This document shows positions 51,046 through 60,953 of a stretch of DNA of 64,000 nucleotides, one piece after another. Positions within the stretch are counted from its first letter, which is position 1, and the number at the start of each line of letters is the position of its first letter. This DNA comes from Planctomycetota bacterium (GTDB lineage: Bacteria; Planctomycetota; UBA1135). The translations under genes and the position numbers were made by a program. The stretch covers positions 124,001 through 188,000 of the forward strand of contig JAAESM010000004.1 in the NCBI GenBank assembly GCA_024229395.1, given 5' to 3'. Below the pieces are notes generated by a model. It saw nothing but the letters and a program-made list of their open reading frames with translations. It was not told the DNA's origin and did not search any database.

Positions 51046-53856
51046 ATGGTCGACATTGAAGCGATAACGGACTCCCTCAAGGGCCTCGGTGAAGGCTTTG
51101 GGCGCACACTCAACAAGGTATTCGGTTCCCAGAACGCCCGCGTGGTCAAGCGCATGGCGCCGCTGGTCAAAGCCGTTGCCGATGAAGAGGCTTGGGCTGA
51201 AGCTCTAACTGAAGAGCAGATCAAGCAGCAAACCATCACCTGGAAGCAAGAGGTCGCCGACGGCAAGCCGTTGCAGGACATCATGCCGAAAGCATTCGCG
51301 ATGGTGCGCGTGGCTTCGCAACGCACCTTGGGTTTGCGTCACTACGACGTGCAGATCATTGGCGGCGCGGTGTTGAACTCCGGTTCGATTGCTGAGATGG
51401 CCACCGGTGAGGGCAAGACTTTGGTCGCGACCTTGGCGGCATACCTCAACGCCCTGGCTGGCAAGGTCTTCGTGGTTACTGTCAACGATTACCTGGCCCG
51501 ACGTGATGCCGAGTGGATGGCTCCGGTCTATCGTTACTTGGGACTGGAAGTCGGCTCGATCCAATCACAGATGCCACCGGCCGAACGTCACCCGATCTAT
51601 GCTGGCGACATCATCTATGCGACCAACAATGAGTTAGGCTTTGATTATCTGCGCGACAACATGAAGTCGCGCATTGAAGATCAAGTGCAACACTCGTTGG
51701 ATTTCGCCATCATCGACGAAGTGGATTCGATTCTGATCGATGAAGCACGTACGCCGTTGATCATCTCCGGTCCTGCAACCGGCAACGCCGAGAAGTACCG
51801 CATCGGTATGCAAGCGGCACGCAAGTTGGTTGTTGAAGATCACTTCGAGACCAAAGAGAAAGAGAAGTCGGCAGTCTTGACTGAAGACGGTATTGTTGCT
51901 GCGCAGAAGTCGCTCGGTATTGAAGACTTCTACAGCGGTGCGGAGAACATGGAATGGCCGCACATCATCGAGCAGTGCCTGCGCGCCTTGCACCTCTACA
52001 ACCACGAAGTGGATTACGTGGTCAAGGACAGCTCGATCGTGATCGTTGATGAATTCACCGGTCGCTTGATGGAGGGACGTCGCTGGGGCGATGGGCTTCA
52101 CCAAGCCGTAGAAGCCAAGGAAGGCCTGCGCCCGAAGGCCGAGAACCAGACGCTGGCCACGATTACCTTCCAGAACTACTTCCGTCTATACGGCAAGTTG
52201 TCGGGCATGACCGGTACGGCGCTGACCGAAGCCGGCGAATTCGCCAAGATCTATGACCTTGACGTGATTCAGATTCCGACCAACCGTCCGATCGCGCGTA
52301 AGGATGAGGCCGATGTGGTCTATCTGGAGACTCCGGATAAATGGAAGGCGATTGCCACCGAGATTGGCGAGGCCCAAGAGAATGGCCAGCCGGTGTTGGT
52401 CGGTACCACCAGTATCGAGAACTCCGAATTGCTGTCGGGCATCTTGAACCGTCGCGGCATCAAACACAATGTCCTGAACGCTAAGCAGCACCAGCGCGAA
52501 GCCGAGATCGTGGCGCAAGCCGGTCGCGGAGGCGCTGTCACCGTGGCTACCAACATGGCTGGTCGTGGTACCGACATCGTGTTGGGCGGCAACGTCGAAG
52601 CCATGCTTCCGCATGAAGTTGTTGCGCGCAAGATCAACGCCGAAGATGCAGACGCGGTCAAGGCCGTGCATGATGAACTTGTCGGCGCACATGATGAGAA
52701 GCGCAATGATGTGCTCGAAGCCGGCGGCCTCTATGTGATCGGTACCGAGCGCCACGAATCGCGCCGTATCGATAACCAGCTACGCGGACGTTCCGGTCGT
52801 CAAGGTGACCCGGGCCGCTCGCGTTTCTTCCTGTCCTTGGATGACCCGCTAATGCGTCGTTTCTACAAGGATTGGGTCAAGAACTTCCTTGCCAAGGCTG
52901 GCATGGGTGGTGGTGAGCCGGTCGAATCGAAGATGGTCTCCAACGCCATCAAGAAGGCCCAGACCAAGGTCGAGGACTACCACTTCGAGATTCGTAAGAA
53001 CTTGCTCGAATACGATGAGGTTATGAACGAGCAACGTCGCATGATCTACGACCAGCGCCGGGCCGCATTGCACTCCGATGGTCTACGCGATCGCATCGAT
53101 CAGATGGCCGAACAAGTGATCGATCATGCCGCTGAACTCTATGGTGGTGATGGCCGCGACATCGAGCCCGATTGGGAGGCCATGAACACTTGGGCCGAGC
53201 GTAAGTGGGCCTACGAAGGTGGCGCAGATCCTCTGGAGCAAGCCGGTATCAACGGTTGCTCGCCCTTCATGTTGGAAGACTTCCGCAAGCGTTACAGCGC
53301 GCGGGTCGAAGAATACGGCGACGAGCAGATTATGGCATTGGAGCGTTTCCTGATGCTCAACAGCATCGATTCCAAGTGGAAGGAGCACCTCTACACGATG
53401 GATGCACTACGTTCCGGTATCAACTTGCGTGGTTACGCGCAGGTCGATCCTAAGAACGAGTACAAGCGCGAAGGTCTCGAGCGTTTCGACGAACTGCTGT
53501 TCCACATTGCCGATGACGTCACCAACTACATCCTGCGCGTGGAAATGCGTAAGGAAGATGAGGAACGTTTGGGCAGTGCTTATGCCGGACAGAACGCCGC
53601 GCACCCAGCCTTCGGTGGTTCGGTGTCACAAGCACGTCCGCAACAGCCACGTCGCCAGGTCGCGGTCGGTTACACGCCTCCGAAGAAACGTCAGCAGGCG
53701 GAAACGCCCGATGCTAGCGCTGAAATGGAAGCGGCTTCGCAGCCAGCCGATAGTGGTCAGCAGACGCCCGATGTGGCTAAGCCGAAAGCCGCGCGAAACG
53801 CACCGTGCCCTTGTGGGTCCGGTAAGAAGTACAAGCAGTGCCACGGTAAGTCTTAA
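51046..53856 (+). CDS. secA: Preprotein translocase ATPase SecA
   Basis: The motor of Sec export. The 936-residue protein has Walker A MATGEGKTLVA (K124), a DEAD-like IIDEVDSILIDEARTPLI, the preprotein cross-linking domain, the second ATPase half (TNMAGRGTDIVLGG, QLRGRSGRQGDPGRSRFF) and helical domains. After a linker from ~855 to 900 it ends in the zinc-binding SecB/lipid contact motif APCPCGSGKKYKQCHG. waaA follows after nine bases. Confidence 0.97.
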   Translation: MVDIEAITDSLKGLGEGFGRTLNKVFGSQNARVVKRMAPLVKAVADEEAWAEALTEEQIKQQTITWKQEVADGKPLQDIMPKAFAMVRVASQRTLGLRHYDVQIIGGAVLNSGSIAEMATGEGKTLVATLAAYLNALAGKVFVVTVNDYLARRDAEWMAPVYRYLGLEVGSIQSQMPPAERHPIYAGDIIYATNNELGFDYLRDNMKSRIEDQVQHSLDFAIIDEVDSILIDEARTPLIISGPATGNAEKYRIGMQAARKLVVEDHFETKEKEKSAVLTEDGIVAAQKSLGIEDFYSGAENMEWPHIIEQCLRALHLYNHEVDYVVKDSSIVIVDEFTGRLMEGRRWGDGLHQAVEAKEGLRPKAENQTLATITFQNYFRLYGKLSGMTGTALTEAGEFAKIYDLDVIQIPTNRPIARKDEADVVYLETPDKWKAIATEIGEAQENGQPVLVGTTSIENSELLSGILNRRGIKHNVLNAKQHQREAEIVAQAGRGGAVTVATNMAGRGTDIVLGGNVEAMLPHEVVARKINAEDADAVKAVHDELVGAHDEKRNDVLEAGGLYVIGTERHESRRIDNQLRGRSGRQGDPGRSRFFLSLDDPLMRRFYKDWVKNFLAKAGMGGGEPVESKMVSNAIKKAQTKVEDYHFEIRKNLLEYDEVMNEQRRMIYDQRRAALHSDGLRDRIDQMAEQVIDHAAELYGGDGRDIEPDWEAMNTWAERKWAYEGGADPLEQAGINGCSPFMLEDFRKRYSARVEEYGDEQIMALERFLMLNSIDSKWKEHLYTMDALRSGINLRGYAQVDPKNEYKREGLERFDELLFHIADDVTNYILRVEMRKEDEERLGSAYAGQNAAHPAFGGSVSQARPQQPRRQVAVGYTPPKKRQQAETPDASAEMEAASQPADSGQQTPDVAKPKAARNAPCPCGSGKKYKQCHGKS

Positions 53857-53865
53857 AGCACCCGC

Positions 53866-55179
53866 ATGACCTCTAGTCGGCAGACACGAAGTTGGACAGC
53901 ATTCCTGCTGTACGACCTGCTGCTGCTGTTGGCGGGTCTACTGCTGGTGCCTTTCGTGCTGTATCGCTTGATACGGTCGCGTGACTTCCGACGTTCCCTG
54001 CCGGCGCGCTTCGGCTATGTGCAGAAACTTCCGACCACTCCAGGCCGCGTGTTGTTGCACGGTGTTTCGGTGGGGGAAGTCAAAGCCCTGAAGCCTCTGG
54101 TGCTGGAGTTTCAACAGCGCTATCCCGAGCGTGAGTTGGTGATCGCTTCGAGCACTCCAACTGGCTTGGCGGCGGCACGTCAGCTTTATCAGGACCTGAC
54201 TGTGGTGGCCTATCCACTCGACTTGCCAGGTGCCGGCCGACGTTTCTTGGCACGGGTCAAACCCAGCATTGTGGTGCTTGCCGAACTCGAGATCTGGCCG
54301 AACTTCCTGCGCAGTTGTGATGGCTTGGGCATTGAAGTGGCGATCGTCAATGGCCGCATCACCGAGCGCTCCATGGCTGGATATCGCCGTGTGCAGCGTT
54401 GGCTGCCCCAGTTCGACCGTATTGCTTTATATGGCGTGCAGAACCAACGCTACGCCGAACGTTTCCAGATGCTGTCGGTACCGGATGATCGCATCGTCGT
54501 CACTGGCAACCTCAAATACGACAACCTACCGACCGCATCGGATGACATCGCCTTTGAACAATCGATATGGAGTCGCTGGCAGCAGCATTCCGAGATGGCG
54601 GCTTGGGCAAGCACTCATGAGCCCGAAGAGCAGCAACTACTGAGGGCTTGGCTTGCCAATCCAGCCAGTGCGGAGGCCGTCGCCATCCTGGTGCCGCGCC
54701 ACCCGCGGCGTGCCGGGGCCTTGATGCAGATGTTGCAGCGTGAAATCGGGCAGCGCCCGTTATTGAGGCTCAGTGAATGCCGCGAGCTGGAGCGACTTCC
54801 GGCCGGTGCCGTGGTCTTGGTCGATGCATTCGGTGAACTGGAGGCGATCTATCGTGCTGTGCGTTGTGCCTTCCTTGGCGGCAGCCTGATCGAGCATGGT
54901 GGCCAGAACATGCTGGAGGCCGCTGCAGTGGGGGTTCCCGTGGTGGTAGGGCCTCATACCGAGAACTTTCTCGAAGAAGTCGCCAAGCTCAAGGCAGGCG
55001 ACGGTCTCAAGGTAGTCGAAGACGCCTCCAAAGTGGTAGAATGGTTGATCCTTTGGTTGCAAAACCCCGAAATCGCTGTCGATTGCGGGCGAAACGCTGC
55101 CAAGACGCTTGAATCTGAACGCGGAGCCGCGCAAAGTACGATTCTTGCATTGCAGAAGTCCGGTCTCCTCGCCGGCTAA
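53866..55179 (+). CDS. waaA: 3-deoxy-D-manno-octulosonic acid transferase
   Basis: This membrane-bound glycosyltransferase adds Kdo to lipid A. The 437-residue protein has an N-terminal hydrophobic helix (LLYDLLLLLAGLLLVPFV), the donor/acceptor region LLHGVSVGEVKALKPL with the catalytic Glu, ELEIWPNFLRSC, VTGNLKYDN, and a GGSLIEHGGQNMLEAAAVGV motif for CMP-Kdo. Together with lpxH and gmhB it points to LPS with at least Kdo and heptose. Confidence 0.92.
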   Translation: MTSSRQTRSWTAFLLYDLLLLLAGLLLVPFVLYRLIRSRDFRRSLPARFGYVQKLPTTPGRVLLHGVSVGEVKALKPLVLEFQQRYPERELVIASSTPTGLAAARQLYQDLTVVAYPLDLPGAGRRFLARVKPSIVVLAELEIWPNFLRSCDGLGIEVAIVNGRITERSMAGYRRVQRWLPQFDRIALYGVQNQRYAERFQMLSVPDDRIVVTGNLKYDNLPTASDDIAFEQSIWSRWQQHSEMAAWASTHEPEEQQLLRAWLANPASAEAVAILVPRHPRRAGALMQMLQREIGQRPLLRLSECRELERLPAGAVVLVDAFGELEAIYRAVRCAFLGGSLIEHGGQNMLEAAAVGVPVVVGPHTENFLEEVAKLKAGDGLKVVEDASKVVEWLILWLQNPEIAVDCGRNAAKTLESERGAAQSTILALQKSGLLAG

Positions 55180-55227
55180 TGTGCACCCCCGGCGTAACGG
55201 ATTCCTCGCCAAACCGGATCCCTTCTC

Positions 55228-56448
55228 ATGGAAAGAAAGCTTTTTACCTCTGAATCGGTGTCTATGGGACACCCAGACAAGGTCTGTGACCAGGTCAGCG
55301 ACGCCATCCTCGACGCCTGCCTACGTAAGGACAAAATGTCGCGCGTGGCTTGTGAAACGATGGTGACTACTGGCACCGTAGTCGTGGCTGGTGAGATCAC
55401 CACCGAGACTTATGTGGATGTGCAAAAGGAGGTACGCAATGTACTCCGCGAGATCGGTTACACCCAGGCTGGCATCGGTTTCGATGCTGATTCCTGTGGC
55501 GTGCATGTCTTGATCCACGGTCAGTCGCCTGACATCAAGCAAGGCGTCGACCATGAACGCGGCGACGGCCAAGGGGTCACCGGCGCTGGCGACCAGGGCA
55601 TGATGTTCGGTTACGCCTGTCGCGAAACCGAAGTGCTGATGCCAGCCCCAATCCACTGGTCGCATAAATTGGTCGAGAAGCAGGCCTTGGTGCGCGCCTC
55701 CGGCGAGTTGCCGTGGTTGCGCCCCGATGCCAAGGCTCAAGTGACCTTCGCCTATGAAGGTGATGAGCCCGTCGCAATCACTGATGTCGTGCTCTCCACA
55801 CAGACGGCGGCTGACATAGATAGCGAGACCATTTACGAGGGCGTGAAGCAGACCATCGTGTTGCCGACCCTGCCCGAGAAGTTCCTGACCGACGAGACCG
55901 AGTACCACATCAACCCGACCGGTAAGTTTGTGGTCGGCGGACCACACGGCGATGCTGGCCTCACCGGTCGCAAGATCATCGTAGATACTTACGGTGGATA
56001 CGCACGCCATGGTGGCGGCGCATTCTCCGGTAAGGACTGCACCAAGGTTGACCGCTCGGCAGCTTATGCCGCACGCTGGGTTGCCAAGAACGTGGTTGCT
56101 GCGGGTTGGGCCGATCGCTGTGAAGTACAGCTCGCCTACGCCATCGGTGTTGCCGAACCTGTCTCGATCCGCGTCGATACTTTCGGCACCGGCAATGGCA
56201 TGACGGGCGTCGAGATCGAGCGCCACCTGCGTCAGCTGGAATCCTGGGAAGACTGCAAGCCCTTCACTCCCGATTGGATCATCGGACGCCTCGACCTCCG
56301 TACTCCAAGCGGATACACCGACCCGAACGGCTGGACTTACCGTAAGTCAGCCTTCCACGGCCATTTTGGGCGAGATCTCTTCCCTTGGGAGAAACTCGAC
56401 CTGGTCACTGAACTAAAGACCCTGGCCGACGTCGGGGCTACCTGCTAA
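55228..56448 (+). CDS. metK: S-adenosylmethionine synthase
   Basis: It makes SAM from ATP and methionine; 406 residues. Motifs are [15 protein letters not shown] (the family has SESVxEGHPDK), [36 protein letters not shown] and [16 protein letters not shown]. The 3' end is 16 bases before ahcY, so the SAM cycle genes form one operon. No SAM riboswitch-like structure is visible in the 48 bases upstream. Confidence 0.96.
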   Translation: MERKLFTSESVSMGHPDKVCDQVSDAILDACLRKDKMSRVACETMVTTGTVVVAGEITTETYVDVQKEVRNVLREIGYTQAGIGFDADSCGVHVLIHGQSPDIKQGVDHERGDGQGVTGAGDQGMMFGYACRETEVLMPAPIHWSHKLVEKQALVRASGELPWLRPDAKAQVTFAYEGDEPVAITDVVLSTQTAADIDSETIYEGVKQTIVLPTLPEKFLTDETEYHINPTGKFVVGGPHGDAGLTGRKIIVDTYGGYARHGGGAFSGKDCTKVDRSAAYAARWVAKNVVAAGWADRCEVQLAYAIGVAEPVSIRVDTFGTGNGMTGVEIERHLRQLESWEDCKPFTPDWIIGRLDLRTPSGYTDPNGWTYRKSAFHGHFGRDLFPWEKLDLVTELKTLADVGATC

Positions 56449-56464
56449 AGAAGCCCTGTTTGTC

Positions 56465-57739
56465 ATGACTACTGTTACCGAAAACGTGAAATTCAAAGTT
56501 GCCGACCAGTCTCTCGCCGAAGAGGGACGCCTTCTCATCGATTGGGCTGAGTCCCGCATGCCTGTGCTGATGTCTCTACGCGAGAAGTTCGCCAAGACTC
56601 AGCCACTGAAGGGCCAGCGCATCACCGGCTGCTTGCATGTGACCAAAGAGACCGCCGTCCTGATCCGTACGCTGAAAGCTGCGGGTGCTGAGGTGGCATG
56701 GTCCGGTTGTAACCCGCTGTCCACCCACGACGCTGTCGCTGCAGCTCTCAGTGAAGAGGGCATCGGCATCTACGCTTGGTACGGCCAAAGCACCGAAGAG
56801 TTCTACTGGTCGATCGACCGCACCCTGGATTTCAAGCCTACCTTGACTCTTGATGACGGCGCCGACTTGATCTTCCGCGTGCACTTCGAGCACCCAGACC
56901 TGTTCGATGGCATCATCGGTGGCTCTGAAGAGACCACCACCGGCGTGCACCGTCTGCGTGCCATGGCTGATGATGGCAAGTTGATGTACCCAGTGATTGC
57001 TGTCAACGATGCCGAGACCAAGTGGGACTTCGATAACGTCTACGGCACCGGTCAGTCTTCGCTCGATGGCATCCTGCGGGCCACTTCGGTATTGCTCGCT
57101 GGTAAGAACTTCGTCACCGCCGGTTACGGTCACTGTGGCAAAGGTTGCGCAATGCGTGCTAAAGGTATGGGCGCCAACGTCATCACCACCGAGATCAAGC
57201 CAACCGCTGCACTGAAGGCAACGCTGGAAGGTGTCCAGGTCATGACCATGGATGAAGCCGCCAAGGTCGGCGACGTATTCATCACCACCACCGGCATGAA
57301 AGATGTGATTGTCAAGCGTCACTTCGAATCCATGAAGGATGGTGCCATCGTCTGTAACACCGGCCACTACGACTGTGAGCTGAACCTTGCAGATCTGGCG
57401 GAACTCACCGTCAGCAAGCGCGAAATGCGCGCCAACTGTGTCGAGCACACGCTCGCCGATGGCCGTCGCATCTACGTGTTGGCAGAAGGTCGTCTGGTCA
57501 ACTTGGCTGCTGCTGAAGGCCACCCATCCGAAGTGATGGACATGAGCTTCGCCAACCAGTTCCAGGCCATGATGATGCTCGCCGAGCAGGGCAAGGATCT
57601 AGACAACGGCGTACACGAGCTTCCGGAAGAACTCGACCAGGAGATCGCCAAGATCAAGCTGGATTCGATGGGTCTGGATCTTGATGTGCTGACCCAAGAG
57701 CAGATTACCTACGCCACCGATTACTCCCAAGGAACCTAA
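56465..57739 (+). CDS. ahcY: Adenosylhomocysteinase
   Basis: It hydrolyses S-adenosylhomocysteine, the by-product of methylation, to homocysteine and adenosine. The 424-residue NAD-dependent protein has GCLHVTKETAVLIRTLKAAG, WSGCNPLSTHD, the NAD-binding VAGYGHCGKGCA-like TAGYGHCGKGCAMRAKGMG, CNTGHYDCELNL and a C-terminal HPSEVMDMSFANQ. It is followed after three bases by a prepilin gene. Confidence 0.96.
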   Translation: MTTVTENVKFKVADQSLAEEGRLLIDWAESRMPVLMSLREKFAKTQPLKGQRITGCLHVTKETAVLIRTLKAAGAEVAWSGCNPLSTHDAVAAALSEEGIGIYAWYGQSTEEFYWSIDRTLDFKPTLTLDDGADLIFRVHFEHPDLFDGIIGGSEETTTGVHRLRAMADDGKLMYPVIAVNDAETKWDFDNVYGTGQSSLDGILRATSVLLAGKNFVTAGYGHCGKGCAMRAKGMGANVITTEIKPTAALKATLEGVQVMTMDEAAKVGDVFITTTGMKDVIVKRHFESMKDGAIVCNTGHYDCELNLADLAELTVSKREMRANCVEHTLADGRRIYVLAEGRLVNLAAAEGHPSEVMDMSFANQFQAMMMLAEQGKDLDNGVHELPEELDQEIAKIKLDSMGLDLDVLTQEQITYATDYSQGT

Positions 57740-57742
57740 ACC

Positions 57743-58417
57743 ATGAAGTTGCTCCGCTCCGTACCTGCAGCCATCAAGCGTGGCTTCACACTGTTGGAAA
57801 TGATGATCGTGATCATGATTATCGGAATCCTCAGTTCCTTTCTGGTCGTGATGGTTCCGGAGATGCTCGACAACGCAAACTTGACTGCCAGTGAGCAGAA
57901 CATGAAGCGTATGTACATGGGCTTGACCACGTGGCGTCAGAACCACAACGGTCAATGGCCACGAGACAAGGGCATCAAGTTCTTCTTGCGTCCTTGGAAG
58001 GATGGCATGGTCGAGAAGACTGAGAGCAACGCCAAGATGTACTTCAGTCCTGCTGAAAGTTTCGAAGCCGTGATGGTCTACCAGGAAATGGGGGAAGAGG
58101 ACATTGATGTCGTCGACTACCTCAACGATTGGGATTCCATCGGCCCTGGCTACACCAGCTACGCCGGCTTCAACCCTCAGGGGGACCGCGAAGTTTTCCG
58201 CCAGTTGGCCAAGAACCCAGGGTTGACCACCATCATCTCCGATGCCCACATGATCCACCGTTTCGCCATGATCTACCTGACCGGCGACGGCGTGCCACAC
58301 CGCATGTTGAAGGCGGACATGGAAGATGAATACGGTTTGGCCTTCGATGATGGCGACGATGTCATCGTCGGTGCTGGTTGTGAGATCGAAGAGTTCCAGA
58401 CGGTCAGCAACGATTGA
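57743..58417 (+). CDS. Type II/IV pseudopilin-like protein
   Basis: A 224-residue protein with a class III prepilin signal: positively charged leader, then G14-F15-T-L-L-E19, the prepilin peptidase site with the conserved Glu at mature position 5, and the hydrophobic MMIVIMIIGILSSFLVV helix. The rest has GspG-like character (NMKRMYMGLTTWRQNHNGQW, YTSYAGFNPQG). It may be a pseudopilin of a type II secretion or planctomycete-type pilus system, whose other parts are not here. AAGGA nine bases upstream is a Shine-Dalgarno sequence. It starts three bases after ahcY and its stop overlaps the miaB ATG. Confidence 0.8.
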   Translation: MKLLRSVPAAIKRGFTLLEMMIVIMIIGILSSFLVVMVPEMLDNANLTASEQNMKRMYMGLTTWRQNHNGQWPRDKGIKFFLRPWKDGMVEKTESNAKMYFSPAESFEAVMVYQEMGEEDIDVVDYLNDWDSIGPGYTSYAGFNPQGDREVFRQLAKNPGLTTIISDAHMIHRFAMIYLTGDGVPHRMLKADMEDEYGLAFDDGDDVIVGAGCEIEEFQTVSND

Positions 58418-59823
58418 TGAGCGAGTCGGAAACGCTCGTAACCAAGAACACCCGCAGCTTCAATCTGCGGGTGTTCGGCTGTCAGATGAACGTCTACGAC
58501 GGCGAGCTCATCAGTGCTTCCTTCATGAAGCGCGGATGGGAGCCCAGTAGTGATCCTGCCACAGCAGATGTGGTGCTGTTTCATACTTGTTCGGTGCGCG
58601 AACAAGCCGAAGAACGCGTGCATGGTCTGCTGGGGGAGTTGCGTCGACGTAAGAAGGCAAATCACAATGTTGTGATCGGCGTGATCGGCTGCATGGCCGA
58701 TCGTGAAGGCCGCGAGTTGTTCGACCGCGAGCCGCATGTCGATATCGTCTGTGGTTCGCGCCACTTTCCTGAGTTGCCCGACATGGTCGAGCGTGTCTTG
58801 GGTGGTGAAGAACGCATCTGCGAACTCGGCGAATCTCCCAATCCGGTTGATGAACCGGAGCGCAACTTAGCCGGCTTCCCCGGCGGTTACCAAGCGCACG
58901 TCGCGGTCATGCGTGGCTGTGATTTGAACTGCACTTATTGCATCGTGCCCAGTGTGCGCGGGCGTGTCGAGAGTCGCCCAGCCGCCGAAATCGTCCAAGA
59001 AGTCGCGCGCCTGGTCGAGCATGGAGTCACCGAGGTGCACTTGCTCGGACAAACCATTGATTCCTATGGTCGGGATTTACCAAAGGAAGATCGCCCGGAC
59101 CTAGCTTTGCTGCTCGATGAACTTGAGAGCATAGAGCGCCTCAAGCGAATTCGCTTGGTGACGCTGCATCCAAGTTATGTCGATCAGCGCTTGGCTGATG
59201 CCATGGCGCGGAGCAGTAAGTTCATGCGCCTGCTGCCCGTCCCTATGCAATCCGGCAGTGATGAAGTGCTGAAGAACATGAAGCGTGGCTACAACTCCGC
59301 CCTGTACCGTCAGCGTATTGGCCTATTGCGTGATGCCATGCCGGACTTGGAACTTGTTTCCGATTGGATCGTTGGTTTCCCCGGCGAATCCGACCAAGAC
59401 TTCGACGACACCCTAGAAGCACTCGAGGAACATGGTTTCTTGCAGAGTTATGTGTTCCAGTATTCGCCACGTCCTGGGACTGTCGCTTTCGAGATCGAAG
59501 ACGACGTGCCGAAAAAGGTCAAGGCCAACCGCAACCACCGCATGCTGGACCTTCAGCGCCAAATCGCACGTCAGCGTACACCGCAACTGGTCGGTCAAGT
59601 AGACAGCATCATGCTGGAGTCTCGTCCAGAACGCAGCCCCGGCAAATGGCTCGGCCGCACGCGTAACGGTCACTACGCCTTGATCGACGAACAAGCAGAC
59701 TTGGCCGCCGGACGCGAGATCCCTGTCAACCTGGTCGCCTACAACGGCCGCGAGTTGGTGGCCGAACTGCGTGGCGATTTGGAAGAGGTCGCCAACTACC
59801 AGCGTCAGGAGTTCCACGTTTGA
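58417..59823 (+). CDS. miaB: tRNA-2-methylthio-N6-dimethylallyladenosine synthase
   Basis: A radical-SAM methylthiotransferase that makes ms2i6A at position 37 of tRNAs reading UNN codons, consuming two SAM. The 468-residue protein has the N-terminal UPF0004 cysteines (VFGCQMNVYD, FHTCSVRE, GVIGCMAD), the radical-SAM C168-x3-C172-x2-C175, VTEVHLLGQTIDSYGRD and a C-terminal TRAM-like domain. The ATG at 58417 overlaps the prepilin stop (TGATGA). Its place after metK-ahcY fits its high SAM demand. Confidence 0.93.
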   Translation: MSESETLVTKNTRSFNLRVFGCQMNVYDGELISASFMKRGWEPSSDPATADVVLFHTCSVREQAEERVHGLLGELRRRKKANHNVVIGVIGCMADREGRELFDREPHVDIVCGSRHFPELPDMVERVLGGEERICELGESPNPVDEPERNLAGFPGGYQAHVAVMRGCDLNCTYCIVPSVRGRVESRPAAEIVQEVARLVEHGVTEVHLLGQTIDSYGRDLPKEDRPDLALLLDELESIERLKRIRLVTLHPSYVDQRLADAMARSSKFMRLLPVPMQSGSDEVLKNMKRGYNSALYRQRIGLLRDAMPDLELVSDWIVGFPGESDQDFDDTLEALEEHGFLQSYVFQYSPRPGTVAFEIEDDVPKKVKANRNHRMLDLQRQIARQRTPQLVGQVDSIMLESRPERSPGKWLGRTRNGHYALIDEQADLAAGREIPVNLVAYNGRELVAELRGDLEEVANYQRQEFHV

Positions 59824-60953
59824 ACCCGCGCGACACCGCTTTGCTAGACCGCGCCTTCGCAGAGGCCGACAAGGCGGAGTGGTTATGGACTGCGCCCAAT
59901 CCACGCGTTGGAGCTCTGGCTTTGTGCAAAGGCCACGTGGTTGGTTTCGGTTTTCATCAGCGTTTCGCCGAAGCCCATGCTGAGGAAGCGGCGTTAAGAG
60001 ATGCGGGCGCAATCGAAGAGGGTGGCTCCATTCCCGGCATGGTCGATGAAATCATCGTCAGCCTGGAGCCATGTTCGGCCCGCGGCGGAGCCAAGAAACG
60101 TAGACCCTGCCTGGATTGGCTGCTGGAAGCCGGCGTGAAGCGTGTGGTCATCGGTGCCATGGACCCAGATCCACGCCACCAAGGAGCGGCCGTGGACAAA
60201 CTGCGGGCCGCTGGCATGGAAGTGATCTGCGCCAATGCCCAACAACGCTTTGAGGATCAGAACCCGGCCTTCATGGCCGCTCTGCAGAATGCTCAGCGTC
60301 CGTGGATCCTGCTCAAATGGGCAGCCAGCCTGGATGGGCGCACCGCAGCTGCCAATGGTGTCAGTCAGTGGATTACTGGCTCGACAGCCCGCGAGGAAGT
60401 CCATGAGCTGCGCGCAATCGGTCATGGCGTGATGGCGGGCAAGGCCACTGTTGCGATGGATAATCCGCAACTCACCGCACGCGATTCCGAAGGCAACTGC
60501 AAGACTGAACTGGCCCGTGTTCTGGTTGGCGCTTCTGAATGTGTGAATCCGGATTCAGCTTTGCTGGCCAATGATTGCCCGCGCATCTGGATCGAAGCCG
60601 AAGGCCAGCAGCTGCCAAACTGGATTACGAGCGCCGACCACCTCATCCATGCACCGCGCAATGCCAACGGTCAACTTGATTTAGTTGCGGCCATGGCATC
60701 GTTGAAATCCGACTTCCAAATCAATCGCCTGCTGGTCGAAGGCGGTGCCCAACTGCATGGCAGCCTCTTGGCTGCAGGATTAGCCGATGCCATCATTCGC
60801 TACGAAGCACCGCTGTTAATGGGTGGTGGCTTGGGCTCGGTCAGTGGAGAAGGAGTTGATCACCCACGCGATGGTTGGCGCTTGCTCGCTGAAGAACGTC
60901 TCCAGCTTGGTGAGGACCTACGCCGCGCCTTCTTGATTCAGGGTGCCACATGA
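59820..60953 (+). CDS. ribD: Bifunctional riboflavin biosynthesis deaminase/reductase
   Basis: Two steps of riboflavin synthesis in one protein of 377 residues. The N-terminal deaminase has the zinc motif HAEEAAL and SLEPCSARGGAKKRRPCLD; the C-terminal NADPH reductase has LLKWAASLDGRTAAANGVSQ and VEGGAQLHGSLL. TTG is the start, overlapping the miaB stop. ribBA, ribE and ribH are not adjacent. Confidence 0.92.
   Translation: MNPRDTALLDRAFAEADKAEWLWTAPNPRVGALALCKGHVVGFGFHQRFAEAHAEEAALRDAGAIEEGGSIPGMVDEIIVSLEPCSARGGAKKRRPCLDWLLEAGVKRVVIGAMDPDPRHQGAAVDKLRAAGMEVICANAQQRFEDQNPAFMAALQNAQRPWILLKWAASLDGRTAAANGVSQWITGSTAREEVHELRAIGHGVMAGKATVAMDNPQLTARDSEGNCKTELARVLVGASECVNPDSALLANDCPRIWIEAEGQQLPNWITSADHLIHAPRNANGQLDLVAAMASLKSDFQINRLLVEGGAQLHGSLLAAGLADAIIRYEAPLLMGGGLGSVSGEGVDHPRDGWRLLAEERLQLGEDLRRAFLIQGAT

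Noticed and set aside
55037..55042. TAGAAT inside waaA, 185 bases before metK
   Set aside because: It lies within codons for V-E-W and far from the metK start, and there is no -35 match; an internal promoter is possible but unsupported.
55180..55227. Possible SAM riboswitch before metK
   Set aside because: The gap is 48 bases with no plausible aptamer structure.
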